Origin: Rheinheimera pleomorphica
Lineage (GTDB): Bacteria > Pseudomonadota > Gammaproteobacteria > Enterobacterales > Alteromonadaceae
DNA: 64,000 nucleotides
Direction of reading: 5' to 3'
Assembly: GCF_011634895.1 (NCBI RefSeq)
Contig: NZ_SIRR01000008.1
Location: forward strand, 496,001 to 560,000
Position 1 is the stretch's first letter. Each line of letters opens with the position of its first letter. The translations under genes were made by a program, and so were the position numbers. Below, in pieces: positions 57,552 to 64,000 of the stretch. The notes beneath the pieces were generated by a model. It worked only from the letters and a program-made list of their open reading frames with translations, did not search any database and had not been told where the DNA came from.

Positions 57552-60500
57552 TTACTCCTTTACTTGGTACGTTAGTTTGCTAAATGTTATTGTTGTCATA
57601 TTCTGTTGCCTCATAAGTTGTAACAATTCATGGCTTTTGTCCAACTCACCCAAGCATAACAATGCTTCTGCTCGAGCCTTTACAAAGTCAGGATGACGAT
57701 GATTGATCTGCCTGAGCGCTAAAATAGCTAGGGCTTGCTGGCAAAGCTCCATACTATTAGCATTACCATCGCTGTAGTGCTGCTGTTTGGCATCTAACAG
57801 CAATTGCGAAACATATCGACGGCTGTCTGGTTCACTTTCTAAATCGAAAGCACGCAGTTTACTCAGTAGATTGTCACTTTGCCGCCAAAGCCCGGTGTTC
57901 TGGTAAAACTCAGCCGCATTCAGCATCCAACTCACTTCTAGTTGAGCGAAACGTTTTTCATCAGAGAATGCAGCCCTGTTTTCGTTGAGCCAGTCTCGCA
58001 ATGCATCTGGGGAAAATTTGCTTTGAAGCGCGGGTACAAAGAAACTCAATTGCATCAGGTTTAATTTAAGTTTGAACAAATCACTGCGCCAGATTTCATT
58101 ATTATTATCTTCAATCAAAGCTTGCTCTATTAGCAAGTGCCCTAATAAAGCTTTGTCAGTTGCCTTCTGATACTGTCCCTGAACACTGTATATGGATGCA
58201 AGAATATCGTAACTACTGAACACTTTTTCTAATAGATAGGCATCAGGCGTTGAATGTCGGACGAGATCTTCGAATTCAGTTTGAATTTTGCTGTGCTCTT
58301 CTATAGCCCGTTCAACATCGCCCTGCGATAATACCGCACTGGCAAGCCAAGAACGGGTGTCAGCAATATCGGCTATTAGATAGCTAACGCTAGGCTGTTG
58401 CGCTTGTGCTAATAGTTTCAACCTTAATGATTCAGTAAAATTCCTTTTAGCCGTATCAAACTGCTGGCGTTGCATCGCCAATGAGCCTAAGGAGTTGGTG
58501 GCGTAGGACAGCTCCATAATGGCGTCCAGGTTTTCGGGCGCTAACTCATACATTCGCTGACTGTACTGGTAATAGCGCTCAAACTCGGGCTGGGTGCCCT
58601 GCCAGTTACTGGCGTCGTACTGTATTTGCCCGAGCCAAAAGGCATTGGCGCCTAAGGTTTTTAGTAGCTCTAAATTCTGTGGCTGCTCGGCCAGTACGGC
58701 CTCTAGCTGTACACGGGCGGCTTGCAACGCCGCGACTGCTTCGTCGGTTTTGCCACGTGAATAGGCCACCTCGCCCATGGCTTCCAGCGTTTGGCCGTGT
58801 TGCAAACGCGCTGCAATGCTTAAGCTGGCATCATCTGCGGAGTAATCGGTAAAGTATTCCAATGCTTTGCTGCTGATACCGTCGAGTAAGTCCATACGGC
58901 CGATGCTGCGCAGTTTGTCGGCAAAGTCGCCCACCATAAAACCGAGCAGGTTCTCCGCCGCCAGCCGCTTTTGCAACGCTTGCTGCTCGGCCTGAAAACT
59001 GCGCACCCCCATGCTGACCGCGGTAACGGTGAGCAAGCACAAGATGGCCACAGTACCACGACGGGTCCAGCGTTTTAGCCGGGCTTTGGCATAGGATGCC
59101 TGAATAAACTCGGTTTCCTCGTTATCAAGCTGAAATAAGCGGTTTTGCTTTAGCAGCAGTGCTTCTTGCAGCGGCTTGCCTTCGGCCAGCAAATAAGCGC
59201 TGTTTTGCTGCTCGGCCCGCCAGCGCTGGCTTAAATGCCTAAGCCGGCTTTTTACACTTAAGCTGTCAAAATGCTCGCTGATCCAGGCGGTGGCGCGCGG
59301 CCAGCGCCTAAGCAGCGCTTCATGCGCAATACTAAAACACGGCTCGCCCTGTTGCAGGTGCGACACAAACAAGCGCTGCTCTACCATGGTATTGACCAGA
59401 GCACGCTCAGCGTCGGTTTGTAATTGCGCTAAACGCGCGCTGCGGCTGGTAATGCTTTGCTCATCTTCACGCAAGGTGACCAGCAGGGACAACACCTTTG
59501 GCAGGCAGTCCTGCTCGGCTTTGCTTAAGCCTTTAATCGCCTGCTCGGCGTTTTTGCCAATGGCCCCTTCAATACCACCCAGCGCCTGATACACGCTTAA
59601 CAGCAGTTTGTCGTCACTACTGCGCTGCAAATACAACTGCTGCAAGGTGTATTGCAGCATCGGTAAGGCATCGGGGTTGCTGGCGGCTTCTTGCACCAGG
59701 ATCTCATCCAGTGGCATGGCACTGTCGGGGTCAATATCAAAGCTCAATCCGGCCGCCAGCGCGGGTAAACGGATCATTTGCAGTAAGTCGGCGCGGCCCG
59801 GTGCTGCTAAGTCAAAATGCGCGCCCTTGGCTTTGCCGGCCATTAAGCTTGGATAATCGACCAGATCGGGGTAAAACTCGTTGCGACAAGCACTTAGCAC
59901 CAGCACAGCGCCGCTGCAGGCCAGCTGTTCCAGCAAGGCAACAAAGCCTGTACGCTCGGCTTCACTGAACAGGGGCGAGGATAACAGTACTTCTAAGCGG
60001 TCGACAAAAAGGGCAAAGCGCCGGGTGTGCTGCCCTTTGCTGCCCAATAACTTTTTACACTGCCGCAATAGCGGCTCTGGTTGCTGCAGTTTATCGGCCA
60101 GGCTGGCGGCACTGTCACCGGCAAATACCGGTTCGTCATTCAGCTCCCAATCCAGCAAGCTGCTGGCCAGGCCAGGTAGTAACTGGCCTTTGGCCACATC
60201 GGCTAAGTCGAGGCAGGTAAAAGACACCACCTCTACCCCGTTAAAACCGCCTGGATGCATTAAGTTGGGCATCACACCGGCATTAATCAGCGACGATTTA
60301 CCACTGCCACTGGGCCCCAGTAACAGGCAAAAATCACGGCCAAATTTAATTTGCTGTGCAATGCGGCTTAGCAGCGTATCTATTTGTGCCCCGCGGCCAA
60401 AAAACACTTTGGCATAGTTAGCGTCGTAAGCTTTAAGGCCGGGAAACGGCGAGCCCTGCTGCCAGCTTTGCTGTTGTACGCTTTGTTCCTGCCCCAGCGG

Positions 60501-60812
60501 AAAGCGTACCTCGGCAATAACGCGGTAACCGCGCTTGCGGATGGTTTCAATATAAACCGGCATGCTGGCACTGTCGCCCAGCGCTTTACGCAGTTGGGTT
60601 AGGCTTTTATGCAGCGGGTTATCGCCGGTGGCCATACCGGGCCAGCACTGGCTAATAATGTCGTCGCTGCTTAATACCTCGCCGGCATGACGGCACAGTA
60701 ACAGCAGCACATCCATTGCCTTGGGCTCTAACTGCTGTACTTGTTTGCCTTTGCGTAACGTATTGTCGCTTGGGTTAACCTGCCAGTCGGCAAGGAAAAA
60801 CGTATTGCTCAT
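57552..60812 (-). CDS. Membrane-anchored winged-helix / nSTAND NTPase / TPR regulator
   Basis: A 1086-residue protein with four modules. An OmpR/CadC-type winged helix (about 1-105, ending YIETIRKRGYRVIAEVRF) binds DNA. An nSTAND-type NTPase (about 120-520) shows SPFPGLKAYDANYAKVFFGR, Walker A GPSGSGKSS at 166-174, a Walker B-like FALFVDRLE near 267-275, and the clade signature HEALLRRWPRATAWI near 498-512. One transmembrane helix (about 587-604) follows, and the last 450 residues are TPR-like helical repeats. The order puts DNA binding and NTPase in the cytoplasm and repeats outside the membrane. STAND proteins are ligand-triggered switches, so it may be a one-component membrane sensor controlling transcription. 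The gene is divergent from fpr and co-transcribed with a small gene. Confidence 0.9.
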   Translation of the reverse strand: MSNTFFLADWQVNPSDNTLRKGKQVQQLEPKAMDVLLLLCRHAGEVLSSDDIISQCWPGMATGDNPLHKSLTQLRKALGDSASMPVYIETIRKRGYRVIAEVRFPLGQEQSVQQQSWQQGSPFPGLKAYDANYAKVFFGRGAQIDTLLSRIAQQIKFGRDFCLLLGPSGSGKSSLINAGVMPNLMHPGGFNGVEVVSFTCLDLADVAKGQLLPGLASSLLDWELNDEPVFAGDSAASLADKLQQPEPLLRQCKKLLGSKGQHTRRFALFVDRLEVLLSSPLFSEAERTGFVALLEQLACSGAVLVLSACRNEFYPDLVDYPSLMAGKAKGAHFDLAAPGRADLLQMIRLPALAAGLSFDIDPDSAMPLDEILVQEAASNPDALPMLQYTLQQLYLQRSSDDKLLLSVYQALGGIEGAIGKNAEQAIKGLSKAEQDCLPKVLSLLVTLREDEQSITSRSARLAQLQTDAERALVNTMVEQRLFVSHLQQGEPCFSIAHEALLRRWPRATAWISEHFDSLSVKSRLRHLSQRWRAEQQNSAYLLAEGKPLQEALLLKQNRLFQLDNEETEFIQASYAKARLKRWTRRGTVAILCLLTVTAVSMGVRSFQAEQQALQKRLAAENLLGFMVGDFADKLRSIGRMDLLDGISSKALEYFTDYSADDASLSIAARLQHGQTLEAMGEVAYSRGKTDEAVAALQAARVQLEAVLAEQPQNLELLKTLGANAFWLGQIQYDASNWQGTQPEFERYYQYSQRMYELAPENLDAIMELSYATNSLGSLAMQRQQFDTAKRNFTESLRLKLLAQAQQPSVSYLIADIADTRSWLASAVLSQGDVERAIEEHSKIQTEFEDLVRHSTPDAYLLEKVFSSYDILASIYSVQGQYQKATDKALLGHLLIEQALIEDNNNEIWRSDLFKLKLNLMQLSFFVPALQSKFSPDALRDWLNENRAAFSDEKRFAQLEVSWMLNAAEFYQNTGLWRQSDNLLSKLRAFDLESEPDSRRYVSQLLLDAKQQHYSDGNANSMELCQQALAILALRQINHRHPDFVKARAEALLCLGELDKSHELLQLMRQQNMTTITFSKLTYQVKE

Positions 60813-60946
60813 AATAACTTGTTATTTCGGGTTTATTGCCCAAGATAACATGCTGCAACGCTTTAGTTTAGCCCCGCCGTCAGCCTGCGCTGGTGAAACG
60901 GCCTGGCTTTGCTAGGCTTAAAGCAGTAACCCGGAGGAAACTGATT

Positions 60947-61687
60947 ATGGCACAATGGCTTAGCGGTACCGTAACTGACAACCATCACTGGCACGCCAAC
61001 TTATTCAGCTTAAAAGTAAAAACGGATGCCTTTAGCTTTACTGCTGGCCAGTTTGTCCGGCTGGCGCTAAATACCGCGGACGGCCGGCTGCAGCGCGCTT
61101 ACTCGCTGGTAAACAGCCCGGGTAGCGCTGAGCAGGAGTTTTTAGTCAGCACAGTGGCCGAAGGCAAACTGTCGCCAATGTTGCAGCAACTGAAAATGGG
61201 CGACAGTGTAGAGATCAGCCAACCAGCCTCGGGCTTTTTTGTGTTGGATGAAGTGCCCGATGGCGATAACCTGTGGCTGATTGCCAGTGGTACCGGTATT
61301 GGCCCTTATTTATCGATGCTGGGCACGCATCCGCTATGGCAGCGTTTTGCCCGCATTATACTGGTGCATAGCGTACGCACTGTGGCCGATCTGGCCTACC
61401 GCGAACTGATTGCACATTATCAGCATCAGTACCCCGGTCAGCTACACTATCAACCGATAGTGACCCGCGAAGCCCACGCCGGCGCGCTGGATAAACGCCT
61501 GCCGCAGCTGATACAAAGCGGCGAGCTGCAAAGCGCCTGCCAGCAAAGCCTGAACGCTAAGTCTCAGGTTATGTTATGCGGCAACCCGGATATGATCAGA
61601 GACACCAAAACCACACTGGAAAGCTTAGGCCTGAAAAAGAACCTGCGCCGGCAGCCGGGCAATATCACCGTAGAGCAGTATTGGTAA
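60947..61687 (+). CDS. fpr: Ferredoxin-NADP reductase
   Basis: A 246-residue FAD flavoprotein of the Fpr type that exchanges electrons between NADPH and ferredoxin or flavodoxin. The FAD site is RAYSLVNSPGS, the NADP part has LIASGTGIGPYLSML and VMLCGNPDMIRDT, and the protein ends VEQYW, like E. coli Fpr. The ATG at 60947 has GGAGGA upstream; 18 in-frame codons before it are not used. It is divergent from the nSTAND regulator. Confidence 0.93.
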   Translation: MAQWLSGTVTDNHHWHANLFSLKVKTDAFSFTAGQFVRLALNTADGRLQRAYSLVNSPGSAEQEFLVSTVAEGKLSPMLQQLKMGDSVEISQPASGFFVLDEVPDGDNLWLIASGTGIGPYLSMLGTHPLWQRFARIILVHSVRTVADLAYRELIAHYQHQYPGQLHYQPIVTREAHAGALDKRLPQLIQSGELQSACQQSLNAKSQVMLCGNPDMIRDTKTTLESLGLKKNLRRQPGNITVEQYW

Positions 61688-61777
61688 ACGGCTGTTGTAT
61701 CGGCTTTTTTGACGACATTCAGCTTGGATCAGGGTAAGCTATGCCACGCTGTACGCCACTGATTATGGAGGAAAAGC

Positions 61778-63031
61778 GTGGACGAAATTATCCAACCGCT
61801 GCAGGAAACATTGCAACACTACCCGCAGCTGGAATTACCGACTGAACTGGCACTGCTGCTGGCGCTTAGCTGGCTGGGTAACTTTGTCGTAAAACGCATT
61901 TTAATTGGCGGTATTTTTAAGCTGCTACGCGCCACACCAATCAATGAGCAGCATGTGGTGCAAAAATTTAATTTTGTTTCGCGGTTGTCAAATGTGGTGC
62001 CAGCGCTGATCATTTCCACCGGTATCGGTTATGTCGGTGGCGTGCCCGAAGCCGCGGCTACCATTATCGTTAATGTGTGTAATGCCTTTATGGTGCTCAC
62101 TGTCGCATTGGCGCTGAGCAACCTGCTGGATTTAGTCAATTCCATTTATGAAGAGCGGCCCGATGCGAAAATACGGCCGATAAAAGGCTATATCCAGGTA
62201 GTAAAAATCGTTATTTATGCAGTAACGCTGATCCTGATTATTGCTGCCCTATTTGACCGCTCACCGCTGATTTTACTGTCAGGTTTGGGCGCGATGGCCG
62301 CGGTACTGATGCTGATATTTCAGGACACCATTTTATCCCTGGTGGCCAGCGTGCAAATCTCATCCAACGACGTGCTCCGCGTGGGCGACTGGGTTGAAAT
62401 GCCACAGCTTAACGCCGATGGCGACGTTATCGACATAGCGCTGCATACGGTAAAAATACAAAACTGGGATAAAACCATTACCACTATCCCTACCCGCCGC
62501 TTTATGACTGACCCGTTTAAAAACTGGCGCGGTATGCAGGAGTCTGGCGGCCGGCGTATTAAGCGCTGCATTTTGCTCGACCAGCAAAGCGTACACTTTT
62601 TAGATGCCGAGCAAAAAAAGCGCCTCGGTCGGTTTAAGTTATTAAAAGACTATCTGGCCAGTAAGCAGCAGGAAATTGATGACTGGAACACCCAGTTGGC
62701 AGAGGAAGGCAAAGAGCCGGTAAACACCCGGCGTATTACCAATATTGGCACCTTCCGTGTGTATATTGAACGCTATTTACAAAGCCACCCTGGCATTCAC
62801 CAGCAAATGACGCTGATGGCGAGGCAGCTACCTGTAACCGCGGATGGCCTGCCGCTGGAGTTATACTGCTTTACCAATACTACTGCCTGGTTGAAATACG
62901 AGAGCATTCAGTCGGATATTTTTGACCATCTGCTGGCGATCCTGCCGGAATTTGGCCTTAGAGTGTATCAGCACCCCAGTGGCATGGATGTGCGGGCGCT
63001 GAGCAATCTGGTAAAGCCCGCCAGCGAATAG
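61778..63031 (+). CDS. ybdG: MscS-family mechanosensitive channel, YbdG type
   Basis: A 417-residue inner-membrane protein, the length of E. coli YbdG (415). About five hydrophobic helices precede the pore helix LSGLGAMAAVLMLIFQDT and the MscS beta domain (GDWVEMPQLNADGDVIDIA, TTIPTRRFMTDPFKNWRGM). The long insertion after the beta domain (about 275-330) is typical of the YbdG group. It opens at hypoosmotic shock to release solutes. The start is a GTG with GGAGG upstream. Confidence 0.9.
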   Translation: MDEIIQPLQETLQHYPQLELPTELALLLALSWLGNFVVKRILIGGIFKLLRATPINEQHVVQKFNFVSRLSNVVPALIISTGIGYVGGVPEAAATIIVNVCNAFMVLTVALALSNLLDLVNSIYEERPDAKIRPIKGYIQVVKIVIYAVTLILIIAALFDRSPLILLSGLGAMAAVLMLIFQDTILSLVASVQISSNDVLRVGDWVEMPQLNADGDVIDIALHTVKIQNWDKTITTIPTRRFMTDPFKNWRGMQESGGRRIKRCILLDQQSVHFLDAEQKKRLGRFKLLKDYLASKQQEIDDWNTQLAEEGKEPVNTRRITNIGTFRVYIERYLQSHPGIHQQMTLMARQLPVTADGLPLELYCFTNTTAWLKYESIQSDIFDHLLAILPEFGLRVYQHPSGMDVRALSNLVKPASE

Positions 63032-63069
63032 GTAAAACCGCTAAGTTAACAGAGCATAACACCGGCCGG

Positions 63070-63888
63070 TTAAAAGATACCGGCCAGTGAGCGCAATAAC
63101 CCCTGGTGCAGCGGTTGCTCGGCATCCTGCCAGCTCAGGTTAGCTTTATTGGCAAAGCTCACTACCCGTACCTGGTATTTACGCATATCCGTATCACGCT
63201 GCCATAACTGCTCAAAGGCACCACTGTCGCCTTGCCTGAGCACATGCTCACTGTATTCCTGCACTTTTTGTTCGCTGTCTGGTGCTATACGCTCGGCAAT
63301 CTGAATATCGGTCAGCATGGTGTAGTACTTATCCTGCACCAATTGGTTACCAATATATTCGGCGCCGGCAAAAGCCGCCAGTACCACTAAGGCCCGGGCA
63401 ATGTCTTTGCCATCCAGGTGAGTGCCCACCGACACATCAGCAAATACTGCCGCGTTGCGGTTATAACGGGCACTGCGTTGCTCCGCTGTTTCATCTTCGG
63501 GCGGCGGTGCCATGCCCGGGTGTAGTAACTGGTGTACTTCCTGCTCTGTCATACCGTATTCGGCCGCCAGTACTTTGTCCGGCCGCTCTTTTAGCACTGT
63601 GCGTACATTCACCTGCAACCAGTATTGGGCACTTAGTGGTGAATTGACCAGCGTATAGCCACGCTGCAACATAAACTGCCGCACATCATCGCTAAGCGGC
63701 AGTTGATACTCTGCGGTGGTGTTACGGATATCCAGATAAATGGTGCGCTGCTCTGGCTCTACCGGGTCAAGGTATACTGTCTGGCTCATGCGGGTTTGCA
63801 CATCCAGGCTGCGTTTGGCGACAGAAGTATGCACTGCCGTACAACCGGATAGCCAGATCAGCGCCATCATCATGACCGCAATACGCAT
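63070..63888 (-). CDS. TraT-like outer-membrane lipoprotein
   Basis: A 272-residue lipoprotein (lipobox IWLSGC, Cys16) whose start CTAVHTSVAKRSLDVQTRMSQTVYLDPV matches TraT, the surface-exclusion and complement-resistance protein of conjugative plasmids. Chromosomal TraT-like proteins exist without conjugation genes, as here; the role is then unknown. It has a mid-protein hydrophobic stretch (IARALVVLAAFAGAEYIG) typical of TraT. A second copy begins immediately upstream on the same strand. Confidence 0.88.
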   Translation of the reverse strand: MRIAVMMMALIWLSGCTAVHTSVAKRSLDVQTRMSQTVYLDPVEPEQRTIYLDIRNTTAEYQLPLSDDVRQFMLQRGYTLVNSPLSAQYWLQVNVRTVLKERPDKVLAAEYGMTEQEVHQLLHPGMAPPPEDETAEQRSARYNRNAAVFADVSVGTHLDGKDIARALVVLAAFAGAEYIGNQLVQDKYYTMLTDIQIAERIAPDSEQKVQEYSEHVLRQGDSGAFEQLWQRDTDMRKYQVRVVSFANKANLSWQDAEQPLHQGLLRSLAGIF

Positions 63889-64000
63889 TTAGAATAAGCC
63901 CGCCAGTGCCCGCACCATGCCCTGCGTTAGCTCAGGTTCAGCTTCTGGCCATTTCAGGTTGGCCTGATTCGCAAAGCTGACAATCCGCGTTTGGTATTTA
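63889..64000 (-). CDS. Second TraT-like lipoprotein, C-terminal part (cut by window edge)
   Basis: The last 36 codons are visible and read YQTRIVSFANQANLKW, later ending VRALAGLF. They line up with the end of the adjacent TraT-like protein (YQVRVVSFANKANLSW ... LRSLAGIF), so this is a diverged tandem duplicate. Its stop codon directly abuts the start of the downstream copy (TAA-ATG), implying one operon. Confidence 0.85.
   Translation of the reverse strand, partial: KYQTRIVSFANQANLKWPEAEPELTQGMVRALAGLF

Noticed and set aside
63070-63888. TraT as a sign of an integrated conjugative element or plasmid
   Set aside because: No transfer, integrase or attachment features are visible and the neighbours are ordinary chromosomal genes; the upstream side beyond the window is unknown.

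Overview
This 64 kb window is a densely coded, mostly core chromosomal segment of a gammaproteobacterium in the Alteromonadales sense, most like Rheinheimera, Alishewanella or Arsukibacterium. The assignment rests on gene order (psd-rsgA-orn-tRNA-Gly-queG-tsaE-amiB; dsbD-aroQ-accB-accC-prmA; ndk-rlmN-pilW-rodZ-ispG-hisS-yfgM-bamB-der; trmJ-cysE-iscRSUA-hscBA-fdx; dusB-fis-purH) and on family content (DUF3016 protein, YbdG-type channel, TraT lipoproteins, heterotrophic phosphoribulokinase). No phage, IS element, integron or CRISPR array is visible. The species assignment is inference.

Layout. 0-7.7 kb: cell-wall amidase (partial), tRNA-modification genes, tRNA-Gly, oligoribonuclease, ribosome GTPase, phosphatidylserine decarboxylase, a phosphodiesterase, a MerC-like membrane protein behind a possible Zur box, and small proteins. 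7.9-10 kb: groESL behind a sigma-32-type promoter. 10.2-19 kb: dsbD-aroQ-accBC and prmA, with an unrecognised three-gene envelope operon (14.7-18.1 kb) between accC and prmA. 19-24.3 kb: a more variable stretch with a diguanylate cyclase, a signal peptidase, an amidohydrolase and several unknowns. 24.4-36.9 kb: an Orn/Lys/Arg decarboxylase followed by the long reverse-strand der-to-ndk block, including a PilW with two LysM domains. 37-45.7 kb: a porin/PstS-like pair, then the complete isc iron-sulfur operon behind two IscR sites, cysE and trmJ. 45.8-54.4 kb: an exported methyltransferase-like protein, purD, an ExeM-type nuclease, phosphoribulokinase, dusB-fis and purH. 54.5-64 kb: gamma-glutamylcyclotransferase family, sixA, hsp20, a second diguanylate cyclase, a membrane-anchored winged-helix/nSTAND/TPR regulator with a small partner gene, a flavoprotein reductase, a mechanosensitive channel and two tandem traT-like genes.

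The most interesting non-housekeeping items are the winged-helix-nSTAND-TM-TPR regulator with its small partner (57.2-60.8 kb), the three-gene envelope operon (14.7-18.1 kb), a family of at least three structured intergenic repeats with a conserved core and variable outer stems (5.1, 50.9 and 52.7 kb), and the PilW-LysM fusion. The dsbD...prmA and dusB-fis-purH segments, usually close together, are separated here by about 32 kb holding the der...ndk and isc blocks, so the window records an old rearrangement. All assignments come from reading sequence; no database search was run.
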